The notes under the pieces are model-generated. The model made no database searches. It worked only from the letters and a program-made list of their open reading frames with translations, and was not told the origin of the DNA. Shown one piece after another: positions 54,203 to 64,000 of a DNA stretch of 64,000 bases. Source of the DNA: Notospermus geniculatus (Eukaryota; Nemertea; Pilidiophora; Heteronemertea; Lineidae); NCBI GenBank assembly GCA_002633025.1, contig NMRB01000378.1:200988-264987 (forward strand), in the 5' to 3' direction. Both the position numbers and the translations under genes were made by a program. Position 1 is the first letter of the stretch, and every line of letters starts with the position of its first letter.

Positions 54203-55050
54203 GTTGCATTTACTTAATCAGTTGGCCAGCGGGGAAATTAACTTTCAGAACATATCACACGGGGTTCACATCGAATAAACCTAAGCGTTTTTTCCTGGCC
54301 CACTTCAAAGGTTACCTCTATTTCCGGTGTTGTGATCGCCACAGACCAATCAAAGCGTCGCCACTGCTTGACGATAGTCTTGCACCCACCCCTGTGCCGA
54401 GTCTGGGACCGAGGAAAGGGTTGGTTTCTCACCTGGCCTCCTATTCCGCTTTCTTCGTTCTACTAATGTACAAAAAGATATACATGTATTTAGACGAGAA
54501 AAGAGATCATAGTTATTACCTGGAGCTATTTAAGGAAAAGCAGGTGGTAAGTCCTTCGATATACACGTACAAAACGATAACAGGGTTAGTCCATCTCAGA
54601 TCACCCACAAAAATTGCATTATGAAACCTCACCCCCTCCAATTTTATGTAAAGTATGGCCAGAAAAGCCAGAATTTCAAATTTCGTCTTTTGACCTTGAA
54701 ATTGACACTGTGGGACACGCCCAACCTCTTTGAAACCGTTATGAAAAATACAGCCCTATGTGTTAACTACAACATGTAAAAAAATTGGAGGTTTTTTTAT
54801 ACTTGAGTAAATTGGGAGAGAATAGAGGCCCACCTCAAGACTCCTTGTAGATATGTGTATGAAGTGTGTAGAATATGTACACAGAGTCTACTTGTACCTT
54901 GTCCAGCTGTGGTATCACCTTGCATTTTTAGCAGGATCATAAACAAGCCCAGTTTCATTGAAAAAGATGCTGGTCTATAAACTCAGTGAACAAGTGACCC
55001 TCCCCCCAGACTTGGTGGGAATTCAAGAACCCTTGTGTAATGAACATGAA

Positions 55051-55262
55051 GGCAGTGCTGATATGCCTCTAGTCGTTAGACCTCAGAACTTTGTGTGGTG
55101 CAGATACGATAATGCCCCATGAATTGGTTTGGTGGAGGAGGTCTCAGAAGAGTTTGATGACTACAAGATTAAGTTTATGCATCCTAAGGGACCAGCTAAA
55201 ACCTTCCACTGGCCGGCCATCCAGAGATGATTGTTGTTCGATTCCTCCGTTCCTCCATTCGA
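55051..55262 (+). pseudogene. Transposon-type protein C-terminal fragment, frameshifted
   Basis: One frame reads LVVRPQNFVWCRYDNAP, stop, IGLVEEVSEEFDDYKIKFMH, P-K-G-P-A, F-H-W-P. The motif continues in another frame as RDDCCSIPPFLHSI. The order V-E-x-V, K-F-M-H-P-x-G-P, F-x-W-P, D-D-x-C-x-I-P is a familiar tail of many invertebrate transposon-associated proteins. An in-frame stop and one frameshift show decay. The flanking non-LTR fragment is separate. Confidence 0.4.
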
Positions 55263-55343
55263 TTCCTCCATCGATTCCTCCATTCTTGAAATCTTCCTCA
55301 ACCACAAACTATACGGTAATATTTCTCGTGACGACCTGGCCTG

Positions 55344-55742
55344 ATGACCTGGTGTGAAAGATGGAATGATTCCAGTGGCAGGCTGTACTTCGACATTCAG
55401 AAAGAACCAAACAGAGTGAGATATCAACACATGTCAAGAGAAGACCAAGTCAACATTTCTCGGCTAAGGATGCAGCACTTCCCAACCCAATGCTACCTTC
55501 ACCGCTTCAACCTGGAAGGTGACCCAACTTGCCTCCAATGTGGCGAAAAAGAAGAGACGATTCAACATCTTGTCTTTCAATGCCCAGCGCTAGCAGAGCA
55601 GAGGTCCGATGATTCAAACGGTGAACTGAGCGAGTTCTTAGAATACGAATGTGGATGGACAGCACTTTCTGAAATACTGAAGGAGAGGCAGAGAAGGTTA
55701 CATGCAATGGCCATGCTGTCAGACGCATGTACTAACAAGTAA
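55344..55742 (+). pseudogene. Non-LTR retrotransposon ORF2 C-terminal fragment
   Basis: The frame contains RYQHMSREDQVNISRLRMQH, YLHRFNLEGDPTCLQCGEKE and ETIQHLVFQCP. These match the region after the reverse transcriptase (and RNase H, where present) of I/Jockey/CR1-like elements: a [RK]-L-R-x-x-H helix, then a CCHC-type knuckle C-x2-C-x7-H-x4-C before CP. The upstream RT core is absent, as expected for a 5'-truncated insertion. The stop codon at 55740 is probably the native ORF end. A C-rich tract follows near 55790. Confidence 0.6.
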
Positions 55743-55882
55743 CAATTAATTCCGTCCAGCATCCACTCAGGCGGGGACCTCGTGTTTCCAAAACCCCCCC
55801 GCCCCCCCCCTTTAGGCTGTCAACTCTGTCCTCACCGCTTCGGCATTTTGCCGGAGTTTTCGCCCTGAGACTTAAATAGATA

Positions 55883-56660
55883 GTGTGTTCGTCCGTCGTT
55901 GCACGTTTCGTAACTGCTGGAGCTATTGATCTGAAATTTGGTACATGTTACCCCAATGTCAGATGGCCTATGACACCAAGTTTCGGTCCGATTCGATTCT
56001 TAGCTTGGCCACCAGGTGGCAGAAACCGAAAAAACAAAATGGATCATCTCAAAATTTTTATCGTAGGTGTATCTAATGAGGATACATTACATATATAAAG
56101 GATTTTGATTTGACGTACTTTTCAAGGTCACAGAGGTCAAAGTTCAAAATTCATAACCGCGAGTGCTATTGACCTGAAACTTGGAGCATAAACTCCTATG
56201 TTAGATGACCTACGCCACCATTTTTGATTATTGGAAAGACAAAAAGTGCAGTAACTCCTGATTTTATCATTGGCGGCTCCTAATGAGGATACATGACATA
56301 TGTAACGGGGTTTTTTTACTTCAGTTACTTTTCAAGGACACAGAGGTCAAAGTTCAGAGTTTTGTCATTTGGTATTAGGTAACTGCTTGTTTTCTTGATC
56401 TGAGATTTGGTACAAAATAGGCCTGCACCCCTATGTCAGATGACCTACGACACCAACTTTCGGTCCAATTCGATTCTTGGCTTGGCCACCAGGTGGCCAA
56501 AACCAATGCTCAAAGTCCCCTAACTCTTGGATTGTCTCCAATCTTTTTGTCATAGGTGCATCTAAGGAGGGTACATGACATATGTAAAGGGTTTTTGATT
56601 TGACCTACTTTTCAAGGTCACACAGGTCAAGTTCAAAATGTTGCCATTTTGATCATTTAT
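55883..56660. repeat. Dispersed repeat family carrying spaced AGGTCA half-sites
   Basis: Three tandem-like units share GATYTGAAATTTGGTACA, ACACCAASTTTCGGTCC, a GCCACCAGGTGGC block and then CAAGGTCACAGAGGTCAAAG-type words (56123-56146, 56333-56356, 56613-56635). Single relatives lie at 42121-42400, 51850-51904 and, partially, 32757-32838. Confidence 0.75.
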
Positions 56661-57053
56661 CTACATGTAGGTGCCCTCTATGTGTACCGCAATTTTTTCC
56701 CCAATTGGAATGCAAATACATGCATCTTGTAAAATAGACTTTGGCATATATGTCATAAATTGTCAAGCCAGAATGTTTTGACCTTGAAATTTTGACCACA
56801 ATCGTTCTACCCTGGAATTCAAGGCTTGCCCTGGAACATTTGGATTTAACATGTCATTCACATTTGTCATCTACTAAGTATTCTCCTGGTACATTCACCC
56901 AGGTGAGCACATGGTCCATGGACCATTTCATACAGATTTGTTGGTCCAAGGGGGCGCGCGCCCTGGATCCGCGTCTGAACATCAATCTTCCAAGAATACA
57001 GAAGTGAAACCAATTCAGTGGTATTAAGTAGTCAATTAAAGTATGTTTTCCAG

Positions 57054-57197
57054 GATAAAGATTCGAGGACAGCCCCGAGTTTCTCATATGTAGCGACTTT
57101 TGCCGGAAGAATGTTAGAGAGACATGGTGAGAGCACTGACCGTGCGCACCCTTCTCTTGCCATCAGCGAAAATGGGGATGTGGTTGTAAACAAACAG
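57054..57197 (+). pseudogene. Duplicate of the exon at 3484-3627
   Basis: 48 codons in phase 0 with the same acceptor and donor context (TTTTCCAG before, CAG-GTAAAT after) and about 70 bp of related intron on each side. The translation differs at a few residues (for example LERHGESTDRAHPSLAIS). No matching terminal exon lies in the 6.8 kb to the window end, so this is either one exon of a second gene copy extending outside the window or a stranded fragment. Confidence 0.5.
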
Positions 57198-58015
57198 GTA
57201 AATTCTCGATAAACATTAGAGCGATTAATCCTCAACATCAAATATAAATGCAGCGATTCCTTTATCGGCAGACATAATAGCTGCGCTTCCACGACAAAAA
57301 AGCCGGTATTTGTCCGGGCTTATTCTGCTTCCATTACAGAATAAGTCCGGTTCTAATAAGTGCGGATCTATTAAGGCGGGGGGCTACCTATGCCGACTTT
57401 ATTAACGCTCTTTGAAAACAAGCGTCCAAACATATTCATGACAAAAAGTAACGAATTGATGTCAACAAAATGTTTTAGTTACAACCTTTATGCTCCCGTT
57501 CTGTGAAAGAATTGTTCATTTTGACCAATTACGATGGAGTTAATTAAGTTATAACAAGTTGTCAAAATTTGAGTTCGCAAACAATTTTGCAGACTTGGTA
57601 TGCGACACATCAGTTTCTCACATAGTCTGTAACATACAGGCCTGATGCCTGCAGGGCCTAACGATCCGTTTTTTACGAAAGTACTTTCCATTTAATTGGT
57701 ATAAACTATTTAATGCCAAAAAAGGCTCGATTTACAGTTTTTGAAATATTTCATTCCCGACCAACTATCCAAAAAAGGCGATCGTGTTGCCCTAGAATGC
57801 ACATATGGCAATAACATCCAAAAGAAATTGTTCAAATATATGTGTCCACAAAAGAGAAAACTTGTTTGGAAAATTTGAAAATTTCCATACCGCTGGCAAG
57901 TTACTTCTTTGTTATGTAGATTTGCACTATTCGCGCGCTTTGAGTAAACTCTGTTCGGCCATTTGTGACCAAAGCACCAGTGACAGAGCTGAACAATACC
58001 CGCAGTGGACACAAA

Positions 58016-58142
58016 TGGTCGTATTCATAAAGCAGTTCTATCGTTAGAATCGTCTTAGGCCGGTTCCAAGTACAGTGGTTGATGATACTTGGAACCGGCC
58101 TAAGATGTTTCTAAAGATAGAACCCCTTTATGAATTCGACCC
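58016..58142. mobile_element. Harbinger-like MITE, 127 bp, AAA duplication
   Basis: Ends TGGTCGTATTCATAAAG and inverse CTTTATGAATTCGACCC are flanked by AAA on each side. The inner arms share CTTAGGCCGGTTCCAAGTA. Confidence 0.8.
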
Positions 58143-58159
58143 AAAAGATTTAGGGTCGG

Positions 58160-59445
58160 CACGTACACCCCTCCGCATTAATTTATCTACACCTCATTTT
58201 TTGGAATATCTTGTGAACAAATTGACCAAATTTGATCGCGTTTCTGTTATATGAAATTTCCATGCCTTGGTCAAATAATTCCAGCGGTTTTGAGTGATTG
58301 CTTTCACGACAACATTATGTAATCAGCTGTCAAAAAATGGCTGTAAAAGTCAACTTTTTTATTCTCAACTGAAAATTTTTAAAAACATCGGGAGATAAGG
58401 ATAGTCATTTGTTAAACACTATTGTGGAAGTTCTTGGTAAATTTATTCAGCACTTTTGATGATATGGACATTTTTCAATGGCTTCCAAAGGCCAAATTCA
58501 TGACACTAAAGCGGGTGATCCACTGTTGCGATTTCGGCTTGAGACGAGGTTGCGTTCCCTTGCGGTTACCTTATATGGCAATCGGAAGTCCTTATAAGGT
58601 AATCGCAAGGGAACGCAACCCCGTCTCAAGCCAATATCGCAACAGTGGATCACCCGCTTAAGTTTGACTTGTGCCATGGTCCCCTAGTCAGTAAGCACCC
58701 AATCGCAAGGCTTGTTTTTTAAAGTCCTTATTCGTAGTCAATTGGCTTATACCTCGTCCGAGAAAATTTTGTGATCGCCCGACTAGCTTTTCCGATTCGT
58801 CCATTCTTTCATTGTTCCTCTGGCGAGGTTGGATGTAGGCGTAATATGTGAATGACTGGCCTAAGGCCTATTGCGCTTGTGGCCTATTATTGGCCTGTTG
58901 ACTTGAACATGGGTATTTCAATTGACCATTGTCCATAAGGAATTCAGTTTTCATTCATAAACCTACGCGTCATCTGCTTAATTTGGTCACGTAGCTCAAT
59001 TATTAACATGATCTGCTGGTCACATGTTGCGGTTTCGTGACGAAAACTTTATTATTCATGACGTGGTCGTAGTCTGAACAGGGGCTGTGTCAACCATTGC
59101 AATCAGGTCACGGCAAAGCTTCTGGGGAAAAACGTTTTTTCTCAAAAACTGTTATGATTTCCCGAATGGAACTTTAACAGGACTATTTTTTATGGGTGTT
59201 TTCAAAATGTATCGCAGGAATCGGAAGATTTTCACACAAAATAAAAAATGTTGATTTTGGAGCCTTTTTTGACAGCTGATTACATAATGTTGGCGTAAAA
59301 GCAATCACTCAAAACAGTTGGAATAATGTGACCAAGGCATGGAAATTTCATATAACAGAAACCCGATCAAATTTGGTCAATTTGTTCACAAGATATTCAA
59401 AAAAATGAGGTGTAGATAAATTAATGCGGAGGGGTGTACACTGAA
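58160..59445. mobile_element. Foldback element with about 190-bp arms
   Basis: GTACACCCCTCCGCATTAAT at the left mirrors the right end. The arms continue through AATATCTTGTGAACAAATTG and GACAGCTGATTACATAATGT. CAC borders both sides if the terminus is TACACCCC. A separate MITE sits inside at 58510-58658. Confidence 0.75.
58510..58658. mobile_element. Palindromic MITE, 149 bp, TAA duplication
   Basis: AGCGGGTGATCCACTGTTGC and inverse end are flanked by TAA (58507-58509 and 58659-58661). The arms are about 70 bp and nearly perfect. A 3-bp TAA target fits PIF/Harbinger. Confidence 0.88.
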
Positions 59446-59477
59446 GATTGGTTTTCGAAAACAGAATATCAGGGTGA

Positions 59478-59825
59478 TCGGATTTAAAGATAATATATCA
59501 CGACTTCATTGTTTACATTCAATGTTTGTAAACATGAATGTTTACATTATGTTATTTTGGAGTTTTGGGACAAAACCCACCAAAATGAATACTTTGGGAA
59601 TCAACAGAATTTCTAGAGGGGCATGCCACCAACAATTTGCTCATAAGACAAAGAAACCCAACCCACCAAAATGAATACTTTGGGAATCAACAGAATTTCT
59701 AGAGGGGCATGCCACCAACAATTTGCTCATAAGACAAAGAAACCCTGGACATAAACAAACAAAATGTAAATAAACAATGAATTTCGTGGCCCGCGAAAAT
59801 ATCCGTGATATATTATCTTTAATCT
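59478..59825. mobile_element. MITE-like element containing an exact 86-bp tandem duplication
   Basis: GGATTTAAAGATAATATATC at the left mirrors GATATATTATCTTTAATC at the right. Inside, 59575-59660 is repeated at 59661-59746 without visible change. Confidence 0.75.
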
Positions 59826-60352
59826 GAATGTGAATGACTGGTCGTACAAAGGCCAGTTCCGTGGACTGCCACTAGGGAATGAGCTCGCTATAGGTAGCCC
59901 CCCGCCTTAAGCTCGGATGGATTAGCCGAGTATACACGGAATCTAAATTAGATGCCGATCAAGAACGGTGTTTTCTCTTGTGGATTGGCTTAAGATCGCT
60001 TGCGACATTGCGCATGCTCAAAAGTACCAGAACAATACGTGGTTCACTCCACGTATCGCCATCTGTAGCCGAACTTACTAAACTCAAATCCAGTAGTGGA
60101 AGCGCAAGCCGTGAAATATTCGGTCTCATTTATATGCGGATAGACACAGGTGTAATGTATGAGAATGCCTCCCGTATGACAATGCCCGCTTTATTGTTCG
60201 GCGGACACTCAAATACAGAAAGACATGTTGATCAGTGCCTCCCCCATTGTCACGTCGCGGCTTATTCCGTCAATCTTTTGTTGGGAGGCACTGGCAAACG
60301 GGGGGCAGTGAAAAACATTACACCGGTACTATTAAGACCGGATATAAAAGCT

Positions 60353-60756
60353 GTAAGGCTTCCTTTACATAGAACTATACGGTATACGAATACCGCGGTT
60401 AACAATGGCTTCACGGTCGTGAATCCACTTGAAGCCTTTGTTAAATGGCGTTTTCGTATACCGTATACTTCTATGTAAGGGAAGCCTTAGGCCGGGTTTA
60501 CATCGGATGACACGCGACACGCCCATGAAGGCGAACAATGGTTCCACAAAGGATTCATCCCCATGAAACCTTTGTTCGCCTGCGTGTTCGTGCTGCGTGT
60601 CATCCGATGTAAACTCGGCCTAAGGCTTCCTTTACATTGAAGTATACGGTATACGAAAACGCCGATTAACTATGGCTTCACGGTCGTGAATCCTCGGGAA
60701 GCCTTTGTTAATCGGTGTTTTCGTATACCGTATACTTCTATGTAACGGAAGTCTTA
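60353..60756. mobile_element. A-B-A sandwich of palindromic MITEs
   Basis: Element A (60353-60489) and A' (60621-60756) are the same palindrome, starting TAAGGCTTCCTTTACAT and containing ACGGTATACGAA and its inverse. They flank element B (60490-60620), a different palindrome with TIR GGCCGGGTTTACATCGGATG. The junctions read CCTTA-GGCC and GGCC-TAAGG. Confidence 0.85.
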
Positions 60757-62119
60757 TGGAATCGCAGCTATAAATAAACCCAGCCCAATGCCACGTTGAC
60801 AACAGCAGTCCATTACCCAATACATAACAATCGGGCCTGATTAGGTTTTCTGGGAATGTTCGTCATTCAGTATACTTATTTCGAACCGCAGGGGCGCAGC
60901 TAGCGGGGCCGAGCAAAAAGGGACAAAATAATTTTTTTCCTCTAAACGGTCATTTCCCCTCATCAAGTGAATTTATTTTGGTGTCCGATGTGGGGAAAAT
61001 GCATCCGATAGGATGTAAATTTTCAATTTTTTTTCTGGGGGAGGACCCACCAAAATCCCGAAATCGTTCTCTAGACTCAATCAAATTTTGCCCCTATAGG
61101 GTATAAAAGCTAGCTGCGCCCCTGTGGACGCAGGCTTTTTCGTATTACATCATTTGAAATGACTGAGAATGCCCAACGTCCCGCGTATGACACTGTCCAC
61201 TGTATGGCGGACACTCATTAACGTAGTGATACTGTACATTCATCAGAGCCGTAAACCCACAATTATTTATTGGTTTACGGATCCGCCGCACTTGTTTTTT
61301 TCCGATTTTGGAAAATAAAAATAATTTAAAAATGCCGTTATTTTTATGCCGCCTGCCACAAACTGATTACCCGGTCAAGAAAATAAAAAATAATGAAAAA
61401 AACGCTTTATGATTTCACCGCCGACATGCTGGACGAACCTTCCCGACGAAAATAATTTACAGGGGTTGTAACATTCATTCCCGTTCCCATGTACATTGAG
61501 TGCACAAACTACCAGAACATGCAGAAAGGTTTGACGCTACAAATTGGCCCCAAAGTGTCATGAATTTTATATTTTTGTACATTTTTTATTTTTTTTAAGT
61601 CCGCCTGTTACATGTTTTGACAAATATAATAAAATAAATCAAATGATTACAATTTTTTTTTTTTATTTTGTTCCCTCCGGTAATGACGGACTGAAGAGCC
61701 GGGAATTAAATCCCATATGGCCCGGGCTGGATTCGAACCCGGGACCTGCCGCTTGCTAAGCGGGCGTGAACCTAGGCTATCAGGCTCCTCCACAAAATGT
61801 TGGGGAATACATATGTGCAGGTGCCGACGTTGAGTTAATTTGCAAATTCTAATTCTTAGTAATGATAATTATGTAATTTGTGCCAAAAATTGGTCAAAAA
61901 TGAACTTTTTGAATATCTCCGGACTCCCGAATCCTCTTGAATAGTGAAAAAATCTCAACGTTGGGCTCTGCGCACAAATTAGTCAGGTGAAAATATAGTT
62001 TAACCCCCAAAAAATTGCTACAAAAGGTTTTTCAATTGATTCTGGTAGGTTTTAGTGTACTTCTTAACATACTAAAAGTTTACCAAAGTTGGACCCCCGA
62101 AAAAGTGTTTTTTTCAAGA
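60757..62119. other. Intergenic, nothing coding recognised
   Basis: Mostly AT-rich. It contains the tRNA-like segment listed separately at 61719-61791. Confidence 0.45.
61719..61791 (-). repeat. tRNA-like segment
   Basis: Minus strand: GGAGCCTGATAGCCTAGGTT..., an anticodon-arm-like CCGCTTAGCAAGCGG (loop TTAGCAA, anticodon AGC) and B-box GGGTTCGAATCC. The D and T stems have mismatches. A tRNA-Ala-like pseudogene or SINE head is favoured. Confidence 0.45.
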
Positions 62120-62560
62120 TGGCGCCCAAGATGGCCGCCGAAACCTCTGAATGGCCATAAGTCTGTAACTATCAACTCAAATTTGATGATCTTGGTGTCT
62201 ATCCCTAGGTTTTCGGGGGCAAGGAACTCATTAAGACAATAAGAAACAATGTTGGCCCATTACGTAACACGGAAATCCAATATGGCGTCAAACATGGCTG
62301 CTGACACCTCTGAGTGGCCATAAGTCTGTAACTATTAACTCAAATTTGATGATCTTGGTGTCTATCCCTATGTTTTTGTGGGCAAGGAACACATTAAGAC
62401 CATGAAAAATGACACTGGACCATTACCTAACAGGTACGTCCAATATGGCGTCCAACATGGCCACCGGCATCTCCATATAGCCAACTGGTCATCATTCAAA
62501 TTTGATGATATTTGTGTCTATTCACAGGTTTATGGAGGCATGGAACACAATAACACAACT
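62120..62560. repeat. Tandem repeat, about 163-bp period, three diverged units
   Basis: The phrase GGCCATAAGTCTGTAACTAT recurs at 62153 and 62316, 163 bp apart, and a third diverged unit follows near 62478. All share CAAATTTGATGAT, GTGTCTAT and a GGCAAGGAACWCA block. Confidence 0.85.
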
Positions 62561-62641
62561 TTGGATGTCACTGAGCTATTGAATCATTATGAAATTCAAT
62601 TCATGACCATCAACTGTCAACCATCACCTATTACGCAGCGT

Positions 62642-63442
62642 TCAGTTTTGAGTGTCATCCTCCTCTTCAGTATCGACCTCTTGAGTGTTGTTTGGATTGT
62701 CACAGTTTTCGGTTTGGCAAGGGCCACATGCAGCAGCGCAAGGGAGTCCATAGCGTCTGCTGCTGCATCGGGTAGGACTTGCAACAGCGCAAGGGAGTCC
62801 ATAGCGTCTGCAGCTGCATCGGGAGGATTTGCAGCAGCGCAAGGGAGTCCATAGCGTCTGCAGCTGCATCGGTAGGATTTGCAATGGATAATTTTCAAAA
62901 GTTAGTCAGGCGCAGCATTCTTTTCAGTTAAGTGATCGTTTTCCTGCTTCCATCCCCATTCAGTTGGAAGTTGAGGGAAGTCTTTCAGGAGTGACAAATG
63001 CTTTAGCAGTTGGTGGCACTTTCTTGGTGAAAATGATATGGCGCAATGATGGTAGCGTATCAATTAGACTTGCCACCAAAGAGATCAACCATCAGGTCTT
63101 TGCCCAGTTCCGATATGTCCTCTTGATGTTTGTTTTGAAGGATGAATGCACTAGCACAGGACTTCATGACAGGATCAGATTTCTCCTAAAATTTGTTTCA
63201 ACAGGTTAATGTTATACGCTGTGAGCGGAAATAGATGATCTCATTGTCTGTTCTGGAGTAAGGAGCAAGATCAGCAAATCTGTATCCTCACCGACCAACG
63301 TTGTGGTGCAGTGACGGGATCGTTCAACAGCAGCCTTAACAGTATCAACGTCGGCATCCCATGGTGACTGAATGACATGGAGACGATGTGTGTAATGAGT
63401 TGCTCTTTGTACATCCCCACTCAGGCTGTGATTCAACTTCAA
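62642..63442 (-). pseudogene. XPG/FEN-like nuclease gene, inverted arm 1 (decayed)
   Basis: Minus strand, N to C: 63442-63212 has VKAAVERSRHCTTTLVGEDT followed by DLLILL, resembling the acidic PIN-nuclease motif of XPG/FEN-type proteins. Then come VTPERLPST, then TEWGWKQENDH with a stop after AAPD, then LLKIIHCKSYRCSCRRYGLPC and, in a shifted frame, CAAACGPCQTENCDN. The end is a Cys motif of CXC type, enlarged by three copies of a 50-51-bp repeat (62730-62880). Several stops and frame changes show it is not functional. The helix-hairpin-helix segment is missing in this arm but present in arm 2. Confidence 0.5.
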
Positions 63443-64000
63443 GGATTTTCTGCATCGGAAAAAAGTCAGCCTTCCAGAAATTAGTGAAATCTGATCCTGT
63501 CATGAAGTCCTGTGCTAGTGCATTCATCCTTCAAAACAAATATCAGGAGGACTATCGGAACTGGGCAAAGACCTGATGGTTGATCTCTTTGGTGGCAAGT
63601 CTAATGACACGCTGTCATCTCTGCTCCATATCATTTTCACCAAGAAAGTGCCACCAACTGCTAAAGCATTTGTCACTCCTGAAAGACTTCCCTCAACTTC
63701 CCCTGCCACAAGATTCCATAGCCCAGCCAATGCGTGTACTTCCAAATTATGGTATGGATGGGGATGGCAAATGAAATGAACCCAACTGAATGGGGATGGA
63801 AGCAAGAAATCGATCAGTTAATTCCAATTATGACCGAAAAGAATGCGCGCCTGACCACGGACCTGTATACTTTCAGTATATAGGTCCGTGGCCTGACTAA
63901 CCGCTTACTTTTGAAAATTATCCCTCCCGATGCAGCTGCAGACGCTATGGACTCCCTTGCGCTGCTGCAAATCCTCCCGATGCAGCTGCAGACGCTATGG
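63388..64000 (+). pseudogene. XPG/FEN-like nuclease gene, inverted arm 2 (decayed, runs off window)
   Basis: Plus strand: ELLFVHPHSGCDSTSRI followed by GIGK-like CIGKKSAFQKLV resembles the GCD...GIG-x-K-x-A helix-two-turn-helix of FEN/XPG nucleases. Then come KSDPVMKSCASAF, LMVDLFGGKSNDTLSSL, AFVTPERLPST, the TEWGWK block (near 63787) and the start of the CXC-type repeat at 63924. 63478-63720 is the inverse of about 62960-63200. Stops at 63574 and later show decay. A 36-bp hairpin is inserted at 63856. Confidence 0.5.
63856..63891. repeat. 36-bp hairpin insertion with 6-bp duplication
   Basis: A near-perfect palindrome (arms CCACGGACCTGTATAC and GTATATAGGTCCGTGG, sharing a border base with the flank) sits between CCTGAC at 63850-63855 and CCTGAC at 63892-63897. 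The mirrored arm 1 has a single CCTGAC here (inverse at about 62907), an internal empty-site control. Confidence 0.8.

Noticed and set aside
54094-54624. 176-codon plus-strand frame
   Set aside because: No recognised domain. It overlaps an alternative frame that has a proper splice acceptor. Kept only as a low-confidence exon at 54044-54202.

Overview
The window is nuclear DNA of an animal, most likely a marine invertebrate. Evidence for this: eukaryotic splice sites joining phase-compatible exons, an extracellular Link module, many miniature DNA transposons, tRNA-derived SINE-like repeats, short runs such as TACATGTA and GGCCTA, and no prokaryotic operon architecture. A deuterostome would fit the Link module and the repeat style, but the sequence does not settle the phylum. 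The assembly has one 611-base gap (13262-13872) and several isolated N bases, two of which fall exactly on transposon ends.

Layout. 1-3.1 kb is a long foldback repeat plus diverged repeat units. 3.48-5.50 kb holds two phase-0 exons of an unrecognised gene; its first exon recurs at 57.05 kb. 4.3-8.9 kb contains three copies of one PIF/Harbinger-type nonautonomous element (3-bp target duplications); the second is interrupted by a TTAA-targeting element and the third by a TA-targeting element. 10.4-14.9 kb is a second, much larger copy of that TA element, with a RecQ-like helicase fragment, a 147-bp tandem array and the gap inside it. 14.9-20 kb has a possible secreted-protein exon and further repeats. 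21.3-23.8 kb is a triplicated ~385-bp cassette, broken by a Harbinger transposon that keeps the start of its transposase.

The centrepiece is 24.6-34.9 kb: an apparently intact autonomous Helitron/Helentron-type rolling-circle transposon. One uninterrupted 2401-codon frame encodes a papain-fold-like protease domain, a Lys-rich repeat region, a Cys-rich region, a HUH Rep nuclease, a Pif1-type helicase and a C-terminal EEP/AP endonuclease. Downstream, three phase-0 exons encode an OB-fold (RPA-like) ssDNA-binding protein. The 3' end of that second gene has been copied into a five-unit tandem array, and a hairpin followed by CTAG-T at 34.85 kb is a candidate 3' terminus. The two products would be expected to work together in strand nicking, unwinding and ssDNA protection during transposition.

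Downstream of it lie a Link (hyaluronan-binding-type) terminal exon at 36.4 kb, a Cys-rich secreted-protein candidate with a 15-nt microexon at 43.1-46.2 kb, numerous foldback elements (one hAT-like with an 8-bp target duplication), tRNA-like SINE heads, a non-LTR retrotransposon 3' fragment at 55.3 kb, a sandwich of palindromic elements at 60.4-60.8 kb, and an inverted duplication of a decayed XPG/FEN-like nuclease gene with a repeated CXC-like motif at 62.6-64.0 kb. Most of the remaining sequence is repeat-derived or shows nothing I can identify.
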